Assembly (NCBI GenBank): GCA_945869855.1
Contig: CAMBQC010000005.1
Location: 1-42,250, forward strand
Origin: Prosthecobacter debontii
Lineage (GTDB): Bacteria > Verrucomicrobiota > Verrucomicrobiia > Verrucomicrobiales > Akkermansiaceae
Direction: 5' to 3'
DNA length: 42,250 nt
Part shown: piece by piece, positions 18,595 to 28,415 of the stretch
Position numbering within the stretch: the stretch's first letter is position 1
How the letters are laid out: every line of letters starts with the position of its first letter
Translations under genes and position numbers: made by a program
Notes under the pieces: model-generated
What the model saw: the letters and a program-made list of their open reading frames with translations, nothing else
The model's database searches: none
Told to the model about the DNA's origin: nothing

Positions 18595-19650
18595 TCATTT
18601 CCCGATCAACTTCCTTACGGTGGGGACGATCTCATCGAGTTCGCCCACGACGGTGAAGTCCCCTTCCCCGCACCATTCGTCGAGAAGATCGATAAGCGGA
18701 GTCCAGAACCTCACGCCGGCCTTGTCCATGCGGTCGTAGATAACGACCGGTTTCCCCGCCATACTTTTTTTTGATTGGTGGCGGAAGATCATCAGCGCGA
18801 GCATTTCCTGCACGGTTCCCGCGCCTCCGGGGAAAATCACGAAGGCAGCGGAGCGCTCGATCATAATCTCCATGCGGGTGTAGATGTCGGGCTTGAGCCA
18901 GAAACTTGAAAGCCCGGAAGGCAAGCCCTCCAGTTCGATGATGTGGGGCACGTTCGATCCGCCCGCCCAGCCGCCCGCGTCCACCGATCCGCGCACGACC
19001 TCGCCCATGATCCCAGATTTTCCTGCACCTGAGACGCAGCCCAAGCGGTTTTCCGCGAGAAGTTTCCCCAAGGTGTAGCCATCCTCTAGGTAATCCTGTT
19101 GCTCGATGCTCGCGGAGCAGAACACGCAAACGTTTCCAAGGTTACCTTCCGGTTCCGGTGTCTCGAAGGACTCCGCGGCGGTATGCTCCAATTTTTCCCG
19201 ACCGACATCGGGCAAGGCCTTACCTCGTGAATCCTCCAACAACCCGATAACCTCATCCACACACCCCGCTTCTAGTAGGTAGTCGCGTACGTTCTGTTTC
19301 ACCGTGCCCAGCGCCCTGAGGTGGTCAAGCAAAACGTAGAACTCCGTCCACGATCCGTCGGAGTTCAACAGCACGGTGGGCTTGGCCTCCAAGTTCCTGT
19401 CGAGCGTCTGATAACCGACGAACACCGAAATCGCCTTGAACAGATCCTCCAACGTCGCGCCGGGCGTAAACACGAAAGCGTCTGCCTCGATGATTTTCCG
19501 CTCGATGTTGGAGAGTGTGATGCGCTGGTCGCCGTTTGAGTTGTAGATATCCCAGCCCTTGCTGAAAAGTTCGTAGAGCAACCGGGCGCGCATTTCGCGG
19601 TTCGGATCTTTCTCGCCTTTCATCGTTCCCGCCAATCGTACCTTCACCAT
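18595..19650 (-). CDS. LOG-family (lysine decarboxylase-like / TIGR00730) protein with apparent degenerate N-terminal duplicate
   Basis: C-terminal half 'VCVFCSAS...SGAGKSGIMGEV...FPGGAGTVQEMLALM' carries the PGGxGTxxE motif; the N-terminal half contains 'ADAFVFTPGATLEDLFKAISVFVGY', similar but lacking PGGxGT. Confidence 0.85.
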   Translation of the reverse strand: MVKVRLAGTMKGEKDPNREMRARLLYELFSKGWDIYNSNGDQRITLSNIERKIIEADAFVFTPGATLEDLFKAISVFVGYQTLDRNLEAKPTVLLNSDGSWTEFYVLLDHLRALGTVKQNVRDYLLEAGCVDEVIGLLEDSRGKALPDVGREKLEHTAAESFETPEPEGNLGNVCVFCSASIEQQDYLEDGYTLGKLLAENRLGCVSGAGKSGIMGEVVRGSVDAGGWAGGSNVPHIIELEGLPSGLSSFWLKPDIYTRMEIMIERSAAFVIFPGGAGTVQEMLALMIFRHQSKKSMAGKPVVIYDRMDKAGVRFWTPLIDLLDEWCGEGDFTVVGELDEIVPTVRKLIGK

Positions 19651-19726
19651 CTTTCTGTTCCTGTTATTTTGTTCCTATCCCGTCATTGCTCTCGACTCGG
19701 CGCTTTCCGGGAAAGAAGGTAAAAAT

Positions 19727-20167
19727 ATGGATCCATTTCTGCAAGCTGCGGTTGATGAGGCTATTGAGGGACTTAGCGAGGGAGGTATCCCTATCGGCAG
19801 CGTAATTGTTAGAAACGGCGAGGTCATCGGCCGTGGACACAACCGGCGCGTCCTGAAAGGCAGCGCCATCCTGCACGGGGAGATGGATGCCCTTGAAAAC
19901 CTGGGACGCCAAGCCGCGGAAGTTTACCGGGATTGCACGCTCTACACCACCCTATCGCCCTGCCCTATGTGCACCGGTGCGATCCTGCTCTACGGCATCC
20001 CGCGGGTGGTGATCGGCGAGAACCGCAGCTTTCTCGGTGCTGAAGAACATCTCCGTGCCCACGGGGTAGCACTTACCGTGCTGGATGATCCCACCTGCCT
20101 CCGGATGATGGAGAATTTCATTCAGGAAAAACCCAATCTCTGGAATGAGGACATCGGTGAATCCTGA
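19727..20167 (+). CDS. Nucleoside/cytosine deaminase (CDA-fold, HxE...PCxxC)
   Basis: 'ILHGEMDALENLGR' and 'TLSPCPMCTGAILLYGIPRVVIGE' zinc motifs; C-terminal 'FIQEKPNLWNEDIGE' as in Fcy1-like cytosine deaminases. Confidence 0.9.
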   Translation: MDPFLQAAVDEAIEGLSEGGIPIGSVIVRNGEVIGRGHNRRVLKGSAILHGEMDALENLGRQAAEVYRDCTLYTTLSPCPMCTGAILLYGIPRVVIGENRSFLGAEEHLRAHGVALTVLDDPTCLRMMENFIQEKPNLWNEDIGES

Positions 20168-20288
20168 TTGAGTAGAGCAGATTTGAGGTCTCACCTGCAT
20201 CTCCTCCCTGTGCAGAAACGCAGTGAGCTGTGAAGTCGGATGCGCGGATTCGGAGAGTTGGGTCGGAGGCAATGGCAATGAAGGTATT

Positions 20289-20888
20289 TCAAAGACAGAG
20301 CTCTTTCGCGAGCCAGTTTTCGAAGGCAGAGTGGTTGTCGAGGTGGTATTGGTGGGTGCGGAGGCCGAACTGGTTACCGGTGGCGATGTTGGCGGGGAGG
20401 TCGTCGATGTAGAGGGTTTTCTCGGGGATCAACGAATATTTCTCGATGGCGAGTTGGTAGATTTCCGGCTCGGGTTTGATGGAATCGACCTCGTAGGAAA
20501 GGACGGCGCCATGGAAGAGGGAGAACTCGGGGTAGGCCTCGAAGACCCAAGGGCAATGGATGGCGTTGGTGTTGGAGAAAAGGATGAGGCGGTGGCCAGC
20601 GGCGTGGAGAGTGCGGACGGTTTGCCACATCGGTTCGTTGGGCGTGAAGATGTGTCGCCAGGCGTGGTGGAACTCAGCGTGCGATGCGGAGGAATCGAGG
20701 GTGGCGAGCGCCCAGTCAGTGTAATCGGAGTCGGAGATACGGCCGGTCTCGAACTCGTCTTTTTTCGCGAGGAGTTCGGACAGAGCGGAGGCGGGATCGG
20801 GGTGACCGGGCGGCAGAAAGGTTTTGAGCGAAGCCTCGAAATCGAAATCGAGGAGGACTTTGCCGATGTCGAAAAGAAAGTCAGACAT
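20289..20888 (-). CDS. HAD superfamily hydrolase (HAD-IA type)
   Basis: 'DFLFDIGKVLLDFDF', 'LILFSNTNAIH', 'SIKPEPEIYQLAIEKYSLIPEKTLYIDDLPANIATGNQFGLRTHQY'. Confidence 0.92.
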   Translation of the reverse strand: MSDFLFDIGKVLLDFDFEASLKTFLPPGHPDPASALSELLAKKDEFETGRISDSDYTDWALATLDSSASHAEFHHAWRHIFTPNEPMWQTVRTLHAAGHRLILFSNTNAIHCPWVFEAYPEFSLFHGAVLSYEVDSIKPEPEIYQLAIEKYSLIPEKTLYIDDLPANIATGNQFGLRTHQYHLDNHSAFENWLAKELCL

Positions 20889-20917
20889 GGTAAACTTTAA
20901 AATTTAAACTTTAAACC

Positions 20918-22033
20918 TCAAAGAAGGGGGTGGGTATGTTTCAGGATGAAATTGGCGGCGGTGAGAGCTCCGTCGTTGCAGTTATGGGCGGCGAGGGCGT
21001 CTTTCATGGTGCGCCATTTTGCGGCGCTGTTGGCAAGGATGTGGGTGACGGCTTCTGTGAGGTCTTTGGGGTGCTCCGCGAGATCGCCCGCACCGAGTTG
21101 CTGGAGGAGGCGGAGATTCCCCTCCTCTTGGCCGGGAACGAGGTGGTGGATGAGCATGGGGCAGCAGGCGGCGATGGCCTCGTGGACGGTGGCTCCGCCA
21201 GCCTTACCGACGACGAGGTGGTGCTTGTTGAGGAGCTGCGGGACTTTTCGCGTCCATCCGAGAAGACGAACACGTCCGGGATACGCGGCCTTGATCTCGC
21301 GGGCGCGAGACTGAAGAAGTCGAAAGTTTTTGCCCATCACGATGGTTAGGTGCACATCGGCAGAGGAGTCGAGCAGGGCACGGCTATGGCGGCGGACGAA
21401 AGGCTTCTTGGCCGTGGGAAAATAAAGGACACGGAAAGGGACGCAAGGATCATCCGCCGCGATCGGTGCGAGTTCCGAGAAGGCAGGGTTCACGGGGAAG
21501 CCAGTACCGGTGATCTTTTCCTGGGGGATTCCCCAGCAGCGCATCGTTTCGAGCGTGATCTGATCGCTGACGAGAAAATGATCGGTTGGCGCGCGGAGCC
21601 AAGACGCGTTGATCTCGATGGAGTCGGTGACGACGGTGAAAACGACCAGACGGTTGCCGGTTTCCGCGAAATTTCGTTCCAGGAAATAGGGGTAAATCGG
21701 GTATGTGCAGGCGATAGCATGGGGCTTGAATTCACCGACGAGCCCTTCTAGATAGCTTTCGGGGTGATGCATCAGCGGAAGGTTAGGACGGGAAAAATCG
21801 CACTTGTCCGTGCCCCTGTAAATCGCCTCCCAGACGCGGGGAAAATGGGTAGTGACGAGGCGGTATCCCCACTGCATCATGGCGGTAATGCTCGGCATTG
21901 AAATCAAACAGGGATCGACAACACGTGTGTCGGCACCTTTTGCTTGGAGCGCTAGGGATAGGTTGCGCGCGGCGCTGTTGTGGCCTTCCCCGAAGGCAGC
22001 GGTGAGGATTAGGATTCTCGGTTTCTCTGGCAT
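20918..22033 (-). CDS. MGDG synthase-type / UgtP-like glycosyltransferase (GT28)
   Basis: 'RILILTAAFGEGHNSAARNLSLAL', 'THFPRVWEAIYRGTD', 'FTVVTDSIEINASWLRAPTDHFLVSDQ', 'LVVGKAGGATVHEAIAACCPMLIHHLVPGQEEGN'. Confidence 0.9.
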   Translation of the reverse strand: MPEKPRILILTAAFGEGHNSAARNLSLALQAKGADTRVVDPCLISMPSITAMMQWGYRLVTTHFPRVWEAIYRGTDKCDFSRPNLPLMHHPESYLEGLVGEFKPHAIACTYPIYPYFLERNFAETGNRLVVFTVVTDSIEINASWLRAPTDHFLVSDQITLETMRCWGIPQEKITGTGFPVNPAFSELAPIAADDPCVPFRVLYFPTAKKPFVRRHSRALLDSSADVHLTIVMGKNFRLLQSRAREIKAAYPGRVRLLGWTRKVPQLLNKHHLVVGKAGGATVHEAIAACCPMLIHHLVPGQEEGNLRLLQQLGAGDLAEHPKDLTEAVTHILANSAAKWRTMKDALAAHNCNDGALTAANFILKHTHPLL

Positions 22034-22110
22034 GGATTGCTTTCCTGAGCGACTTTACGTGACAACCAAGCGTTGCGTCGATGGGCATTTCTGCTTTCCT
22101 TGTGTTGCCC

Positions 22111-23220
22111 ATGGCAAATGAAAAGGAAAAACAGAGGATTGATTTGAGGCCGCTGGACGAGGAGGTCGCCACCAATCATCGATTGATCCGGCTGGGAATA
22201 GACTCTGTCGAGGAGATCGAGGAATTACCGCCCGTGCGGGTGGGAGAAAGAATCAGCTCTGACCTTTTGTTGAATCCCTCCGGCAAGGAGAATCTTAGAA
22301 CCCGTTCCATCGAAACGGATTTGAATTCGCTCATCGAGAGGGAAATTCAAGTGATGGAGGAGCCTTGGGACACGGAAGCGGCGACCGGCCAGACCTTTGC
22401 ATGGGGTTGGGTTGCGCTCGTGGCGTGCGTATTTGCCGCGGCCATCCTGTGGTCACTTGCGAATTTAAATAAAGTGGGTGGTGAGGGCGCGGATCTTGCC
22501 AGACAAAACCGGCTCAACATGAACCTAGAGAATAAGGAGGAGATCGACGCGGAGACCCAGGTGAGCACCATCGAGAACGCAGCCCGTAATTTCTTGGGTT
22601 CGAGATCGGTGGAGGAAATGCTCCGCTACGTTCGCCATCCCGAAAGGCTACGTCCTTTGATAGAGGCTTTCTATGCGGAATCTCCGCTCAAGCCGATGCG
22701 CATCAAGAACTTGCTATCCTTGGAGCCGCTGACCATAGATAATAGCGCTGAATATTGGATGGTTTCCTGCGAGTTTGAAGGAAACGTGCGATCGCAACTG
22801 TTGCTGGAGTCGATATCGATCGACGAGGCGAGAGTGGATTGGGAAACCTTTGTCTGCCACCAGCCGATGGCTTGGAACGAATTCGTAAAAAACAAGCCGG
22901 ACGGATACACGGGTGACTTCCGTGTTTATGTGCAAAAAGACCACCATTACAGCCATGAGTTTTCCGATTCGACTGCCTTTGATTGTTATCGGCTTACTGC
23001 ACTCAACGGGGATGAGGTGCTCTTCGGCTATGTGCCGCGGGGGCGAGGTCTAGGACTCAGGATGGACGAGATGACCGCCGGCAAGGAAGACCAGACCCTA
23101 CCTATGTTGCTGCGCTTACATATCCCCCGGGATCTCACGTCGCCGCAGGGAGTTGTCATAAAGGAAATTGTCAGTAGTAGGTGGTTTTTTATGAATGATC
23201 CAAAAGGGGGGGAACCTTGA
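22111..23220 (+). CDS. Hypothetical single-pass membrane protein
   Basis: Long ORF with one TM segment 'FAWGWVALVACVFAAAILWSLANL'; 4-nt overlap (TTGA) with the downstream sulfatase-superfamily gene. Start 22081 or 22111. Confidence 0.7.
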   Translation: MANEKEKQRIDLRPLDEEVATNHRLIRLGIDSVEEIEELPPVRVGERISSDLLLNPSGKENLRTRSIETDLNSLIEREIQVMEEPWDTEAATGQTFAWGWVALVACVFAAAILWSLANLNKVGGEGADLARQNRLNMNLENKEEIDAETQVSTIENAARNFLGSRSVEEMLRYVRHPERLRPLIEAFYAESPLKPMRIKNLLSLEPLTIDNSAEYWMVSCEFEGNVRSQLLLESISIDEARVDWETFVCHQPMAWNEFVKNKPDGYTGDFRVYVQKDHHYSHEFSDSTAFDCYRLTALNGDEVLFGYVPRGRGLGLRMDEMTAGKEDQTLPMLLRLHIPRDLTSPQGVVIKEIVSSRWFFMNDPKGGEP

Positions 23221-25415
23221 TAAAAGAGGAAGATTTGAAATTAGCCAAAACGCCTGCCCACCGCCCGTCGGTTTTCCGCTCGGTGCTGACAGGCTCACTC
23301 ATGTTTTTCCTTTTCCAATACTTAGTGGCGCTGACCAAGCTAGGGGAAACATCGGGTAGGATGGAGAACAAGTTTAGTGCGCTGGCACGAGACAAATATC
23401 TGGATTTCCTAGTCTGGCAGAACATCCAACTGCTCTTCGCCTACGCGATCCTGACGGTTCTCTTCGCGATCATTCTTACACCTTTCGTGTCAAATTTTTG
23501 TAGTCGCCCGGTGCTGCGTGGTTTCTGGAAAAAGGCACTCCTAACAGTTCTAGGCGCGTTTGCGGTGCACGGATTTTTCGTCTTAAGGCTAGTTGAGACG
23601 CGACCCTATTTTCTGAACGACGCGAAATACGGGCATTGGTATTTTAATATCTTAAATGTAGTGCCGGACTCGATCAAGACGGTGGTTTTTTTCCTGCTCT
23701 TCAAGGTATTACCCGCCGCTATCCTAATTTACCTCGCCTGCTGGTATTGGGGCAATCTTTCGCGGAAAGGCCGCCTAGCGATGCTGTCGGTCGTTTGCAT
23801 ACTATCCGCGTTTGCTGTTTGGTATATAGGCATGCCGGAGCGACTTACCACCGCCGCTGCGGACGGAGGAAAAGAAAAGCCGCCGAACGTAATTCTAATC
23901 GGTTCCGATTCCCTCCGCGGCGATCGGCTCGGCTACACCGGCTACCGACCCCGGCGGACGGATGGCCCGGCGGCGGCGGGTGTTTCGCCGAGGATCGATG
24001 CGCTGGCATCGAAGTCGATAAACCTGGAGAATTGTTTCACGCCGATCGCCTCGACGCTCGAGTCAGGAACTTCGCTGATGACCTCGACGTATCCGCACAC
24101 GCACGGCTTCCGGCACATGTATCCGGATGCGGGAACCTTGGCAGAGGTGAAATCGCGCGTCCGGCCGCTGGCGAAGGTGCTTTCGCGGAAGGGCTACGAT
24201 ACGGCGGTTTTCGGCGATTGGTGCGCGGGATATTTCGAAATGATGCCGCTGGGTTTCGGACATGTTTCGGTATCCAGCTTCGACAATTTTAAAATCTACA
24301 TGAGCCAGGCGGTGGTGATGGCGCACTTCGTGATCCCGCTGTATTTCGATCATCCGGCGGGATACGCATTGTTTCCACAGCTCGGCTCCTTCGCCCAATT
24401 CGTCACGCCCGAGGTTGTGACGGCCCGTGTGAAGGAACGGCTAGAAACAGTTTCGGAAAGCGGCCAGCCGTTTTTTTGGCACGTGTTCTATTCCTGCAAC
24501 CATTTACCCTACCGCAGCCCGGAGCCTTACTCAAGTATGTTCGCGGATCCCGCGTATTCAGGGCAAAACAAAAGCGGCGTGGATTTCGACATCGACTCAT
24601 TCATCGGCGGGACGGATCTGGAGAACAAGTGGAAGGCGCTGCCCGAAAAGGAGATCCGCCAGATCCGCGACCTGTATGACAGCTGCACCCGGCAGTTTGA
24701 CCACAATGTGGGCATGATCCTCGACGAGCTCGAGGAGCGCGGCCTCGCGGAGAACACCATCGTGATCATCACCTCCGACCACGGCGACAACCTCTACGAG
24801 GAAGGTGTCACCTTGGGCCACGGACTCACTTTCAACGGGGCCGCGCGCGGCAACCATGTGCCACTGCTTTTTCATGTGCCCGGAGCGGGGGCGGCCAGGA
24901 TCACCTCGCAGGTGAGGATGATCGACATCGCTCCGACCATCGCTGATCTGCTGGGCGCCCCCAAGCCGGATTCTTGGGAGGGACAAAGTTTCGCCGGATG
25001 GCTGGACGGCAGGGAAAAGCCTGCGGCGCGCGCGTTTTACGGCGAGACCGGATTTCCCTTCGTTCAGTTTCGGGTGCCAGGCATCGAGCGCCCGAAGCTC
25101 CCGCCGATGGACCGGATGAATTTCATCGACGATTCCTTCAACTACCAGTTCGTCCTCAGGGACGAGTATGAGGCACCCTTGGTAAAAGCGAAGCAGAGAT
25201 GCCTCATGACGGAGAAGTGGAAACTAATCTGCACGCCCACCGACGATGGCGAGCGTCATTTCACGCTTTTCTCAAGACATCCCGATCCATACTGCGAGGT
25301 GGATGTGGCTCCATCGAACCCGGATGTCGTCGCGCCGATGAGAGCCGCCCTGGAGAAATGGATGGACGAAAAAACCGAGACCCCCCTTGGGGAAATCTTC
25401 CCGCAAGGTGAGTGA
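23217..25415 (+). CDS. Membrane-anchored alkaline phosphatase/sulfatase superfamily protein
   Basis: Several N-terminal TM segments; 'PPNVILIGSDSLRGDRLGYTGYRP', 'STLESGTSLMTSTYPHTHGFR', 'TIVIITSDHGDNLYEEGVTLGHG', 'MIDIAPTIADLLG'. No C-x-P/A-x-R sulfatase signature. Confidence 0.88.
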   Translation: MIKEEDLKLAKTPAHRPSVFRSVLTGSLMFFLFQYLVALTKLGETSGRMENKFSALARDKYLDFLVWQNIQLLFAYAILTVLFAIILTPFVSNFCSRPVLRGFWKKALLTVLGAFAVHGFFVLRLVETRPYFLNDAKYGHWYFNILNVVPDSIKTVVFFLLFKVLPAAILIYLACWYWGNLSRKGRLAMLSVVCILSAFAVWYIGMPERLTTAAADGGKEKPPNVILIGSDSLRGDRLGYTGYRPRRTDGPAAAGVSPRIDALASKSINLENCFTPIASTLESGTSLMTSTYPHTHGFRHMYPDAGTLAEVKSRVRPLAKVLSRKGYDTAVFGDWCAGYFEMMPLGFGHVSVSSFDNFKIYMSQAVVMAHFVIPLYFDHPAGYALFPQLGSFAQFVTPEVVTARVKERLETVSESGQPFFWHVFYSCNHLPYRSPEPYSSMFADPAYSGQNKSGVDFDIDSFIGGTDLENKWKALPEKEIRQIRDLYDSCTRQFDHNVGMILDELEERGLAENTIVIITSDHGDNLYEEGVTLGHGLTFNGAARGNHVPLLFHVPGAGAARITSQVRMIDIAPTIADLLGAPKPDSWEGQSFAGWLDGREKPAARAFYGETGFPFVQFRVPGIERPKLPPMDRMNFIDDSFNYQFVLRDEYEAPLVKAKQRCLMTEKWKLICTPTDDGERHFTLFSRHPDPYCEVDVAPSNPDVVAPMRAALEKWMDEKTETPLGEIFPQGE

Positions 25416-25417
25416 GC

Positions 25418-26740
25418 TCACTTAGCCATCAATGCCTCGATTTCGTCCACCTCGATGGGGATGTTCGCCATGAGGTCGATGTTGCCGTCCTCTCCGATGA
25501 GGTAATCGTTCTCCAGGCGGATGCCCATCTTTTCCTCGGGGATGTAGATACCGGGCTCGATAGTGAAGATCATGCCCGATGCGACGGCCTGGTTGGCCGG
25601 GGACACGTCGTGGACATCGAGGCCGAGGTGATGGGAGGTGCCGTGCATGTAGTACTTTTTCACGAGCGGTTTCTCCTTGGGGGCGGCGGCGGCCTCCTCG
25701 GCGGTGTAAAGCCCGAGTCCGATGAGTTCCTTGTCCATCTGCGCGACGACCATTTTCTGGAAATCCGCGATGAACAGGCCGGGCTGCAGGATGGAGTCGG
25801 CATAACGCACCATCCGCAGGACGGCGTTGTAGACATCCCTCTGGCGTGGCGTGAATTTCCCGGAAACGGGGATCGTGCGGGTCATGTCCGCGTTCCACCC
25901 GCCGTATTCGGCGGCAACATCGAGCAGCAGCAGGTCCCCGTCCTCAAGTATCTGGTCGTTGGGGACGTAATGGAGGATGCACGCGTTCAGCCCGCCCGCA
26001 ATGATGGGGTCGTAGGCGAATCCGTGCGAGCCGCGCTTGATAAACTCATGAATAAACTCGGCCTCGACCTCCCATTCGCCTACCCCGGGTTTGACGAAAC
26101 CGAGCACCCGGCGGAAGCCCGCCTCGGTGATATCGCAGGCGATCTGGATGAACTCGACCTCTTCATCCGACTTAACGGAGCGCAAACCATAAATCAAAGG
26201 AGCTAGGCGGCGGTAGGTGTGCAGCGGGAAACGCGACTGGCACTCTCTGGCGAAGCGCAGCGATTTCGTCTCAAAGGCGAGGTCGCCACGCGGGTGCTCA
26301 TTTGTGGAGATGTAAACGGACTCGGCCTGCGGCATGAGGCGGTTCATGATGCCGTTAAATTCCGAGATCCACTCGATGCGGGCAACGCCGGTTCTTTCCC
26401 TTGCCTGTTCCTTGGTCAGCTTGGCTCCTTCCCACACCGCAATGTGGTCGTTCGATTCGCGGAGAAAAAGGATCTCGCGGTCTTCGGGCTCCCTTGCGTC
26501 TGGGAAAAGGATCAGAGCCGTTTCCTCCTGCGCGACACCGGTGAGATAAAAGAGGTCGCTGCTCTGCTTGAACGGCTGGGAGGCGTCGGCATTCGTCGGC
26601 TGGATGTCGTTCGACTGCACAACGGCGATCGCGCGCGGCTCCAGGAGCAAGGCGAGGTTATTCCTGTGGGTGGTGAAAAGTCCGGCGGAGGGGATCTTGG
26701 TGCGCTTAGCGCCTGATATGGGAAGATTCGGGGAAGTCAT
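25418..26740 (-). CDS. M24 family Xaa-Pro aminopeptidase
   Basis: 'HYVPNDQILEDGDLLLLDVAAEYGGWNADMTRTIPVSGKF', 'YMHGTSHHLGLDVHD', 'MIFTIEPGIYI', 'GIRLENDYLI': metal ligands D, D, H, E, E. ATG at 26740 (MTSPNLPISG) preferred to the track start 26908. Confidence 0.93.
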   Translation of the reverse strand: MTSPNLPISGAKRTKIPSAGLFTTHRNNLALLLEPRAIAVVQSNDIQPTNADASQPFKQSSDLFYLTGVAQEETALILFPDAREPEDREILFLRESNDHIAVWEGAKLTKEQARERTGVARIEWISEFNGIMNRLMPQAESVYISTNEHPRGDLAFETKSLRFARECQSRFPLHTYRRLAPLIYGLRSVKSDEEVEFIQIACDITEAGFRRVLGFVKPGVGEWEVEAEFIHEFIKRGSHGFAYDPIIAGGLNACILHYVPNDQILEDGDLLLLDVAAEYGGWNADMTRTIPVSGKFTPRQRDVYNAVLRMVRYADSILQPGLFIADFQKMVVAQMDKELIGLGLYTAEEAAAAPKEKPLVKKYYMHGTSHHLGLDVHDVSPANQAVASGMIFTIEPGIYIPEEKMGIRLENDYLIGEDGNIDLMANIPIEVDEIEALMAK

Positions 26741-26871
26741 CGTCAGTTGGTGAATTAATAATACGGTAGGATTCCGCGCAGACGCTGGATAGTCATTCCG
26801 CTTTTGGCTAGATGGAATTTCGGATTTTGATGGCTTGCATTGCCATTTCCGCTGTGGAGAGGTATTTGCGT

Positions 26872-27531
26872 ATGCATTATCTGGAGTTTTTCGCGAACAA
26901 GGGGACATCTCTGAAGATATGCGGCGTGACGGTGCGGTCGGACGCCGAAGAAATGGCAGCGATGGGCGTCCATGCCGTCGGATTCAATTTCTGGCCGCTT
27001 TCGAAAAGGTATCTAAATCCCGAAGTGAACCCCTGGATGAAAGGTCTGGCGGGCGGGATTCTGCGCGTCGGCGTTTTCGTGAACGAGGACAGCGACCTCC
27101 CCTACCGGCTTTACGGGGAGGGCATGATCGACGTTGTACAACTTCACGGCGACGAGACGCTGGAGCGCGTCGGCGGATTCCGCAAGGCGGGCATACCGGT
27201 CATCAAAGCGGTGGGTGTGAGGGATATTTCTCACATCGAGGCGGCCGGAAGCTACGGTTCTGATGCGGTGTTGCTGGACGCACACGCCCCGCAGGTTTTC
27301 GGCGGCACCGGTGAGACGTTCGATTGGGGTCTCGCGAACGCTTTCGGAAAACGGTTTCCCGCCATCCCGATGATCCTGGCAGGCGGGATCACACCGGAGA
27401 ACGCCGGGCAGGCGGTGGCCGTGGTTCGTCCAGTCGCAATCGATGTGGCGTCGGGAGCGGAGATCTCGCCGGGGGTGAAGGATTTCGGAAAGGTCGCCGC
27501 GTTGTTGGAGGCTTGTGTTTCGCCACGATGA
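26872..27531 (+). CDS. trpF: Phosphoribosylanthranilate isomerase
   Basis: 'LKICGVTVRSDAEEMAAMGVHAVGFNFWPLSKRYL', 'VQLHGDE', 'LLDAHAPQVFGGTGETFDWGLA', 'ILAGGITPENAGQAV', 'AIDVASGAEISPGVKD'. The track start 26812 is probably too early. Confidence 0.9.
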   Translation: MHYLEFFANKGTSLKICGVTVRSDAEEMAAMGVHAVGFNFWPLSKRYLNPEVNPWMKGLAGGILRVGVFVNEDSDLPYRLYGEGMIDVVQLHGDETLERVGGFRKAGIPVIKAVGVRDISHIEAAGSYGSDAVLLDAHAPQVFGGTGETFDWGLANAFGKRFPAIPMILAGGITPENAGQAVAVVRPVAIDVASGAEISPGVKDFGKVAALLEACVSPR

Positions 27532-28340
27532 TCACAGACACACATTGCCATCTGGCGTCGGCCCGTTTCGCTGACGACGAGCGTGCGGAAATCATCCGGC
27601 GGGCGCTGGAAGCGGGGGTTAGCCGAATGGTCACACTAGCGACCTGTATGGACGACATCGCCCCAAATCTCAAACTTGCGGAACATCCCTGCGTGATGGC
27701 CGCCATCGGCATTCATCCCTGCGCTGTGCATCACGTCCCCGACGACGCGGTGGAGCTTCTCGCTGCTCTCGCCGGTGATCCACGCGTGTGCGCGATCGGC
27801 GAGACGGGCCTAGATTATTTTCATCCCGCCCCGGTAGGCTGGAGCGAATCCGATTATCGAAAACGACAAAGCGATTTCCTAGTTCGGCATTTCGAACTCG
27901 CAGCATCTTCCGGCCTCAACATCGTGATCCACACGCGCGACCGCGAAGGCAGGGAATCTTTCGAGGACGCACTCGCCATCTACACCCGATTCGCGGATCG
28001 CGTTTGCGCCGTGTTCCATTGTTTTGTTTCCGAGTGGGATCTCGCGGAAAAGGTGATCACCCTCGGCGGACTCGTTTCCTTCGGAGGCGTGGCGACTTTC
28101 AGGAACGCCGAACTCGTAAAGGAAGCGGTGAAACGCTGTCCACCCAGAAGCTTCATGCTTGAGACCGATGCACCCTACCTCGCACCGGAGCCACTGCGGG
28201 GAAAACGCAACGAACCTGCCTTCGCGATGCGCGTGGCAGAAACCGTCGCCGCGCTGAGGGGTGAGACATTGGAACAGCTCGCCACGCACACCGAAGCGGC
28301 CGCATCCAAGTTTTTTCGATGGCCGGATGATTCCGCTTGA
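27528..28340 (+). CDS. TatD family hydrolase
   Basis: 'MITDTHCHLASARFADDERAEI', 'AIGIHPCAV', 'AIGETGLDYFH', 'LNIVIHTRDRE', 'VFHCFVSE', 'FMLETDAPYLAPEPLRGKRNEPAF'. ATGA overlap with trpF stop. Confidence 0.95.
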   Translation: MITDTHCHLASARFADDERAEIIRRALEAGVSRMVTLATCMDDIAPNLKLAEHPCVMAAIGIHPCAVHHVPDDAVELLAALAGDPRVCAIGETGLDYFHPAPVGWSESDYRKRQSDFLVRHFELAASSGLNIVIHTRDREGRESFEDALAIYTRFADRVCAVFHCFVSEWDLAEKVITLGGLVSFGGVATFRNAELVKEAVKRCPPRSFMLETDAPYLAPEPLRGKRNEPAFAMRVAETVAALRGETLEQLATHTEAAASKFFRWPDDSA

Positions 28341-28415
28341 ACAAAAGACCACCTGACAAACGATTCTCTGTGTAGCAGTGACTGTCGCTGTCCTGCAAAT
28401 CAAACAAACAGACCT

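Noticed and set aside
20223-20900. 225-aa + strand Val/Gly-rich ORF
   Set aside because: Antisense to the HAD hydrolase, which has all catalytic motifs.
25412-26206. 264-aa + strand ORF
   Set aside because: Antisense to the M24 aminopeptidase with complete metal-binding motifs.
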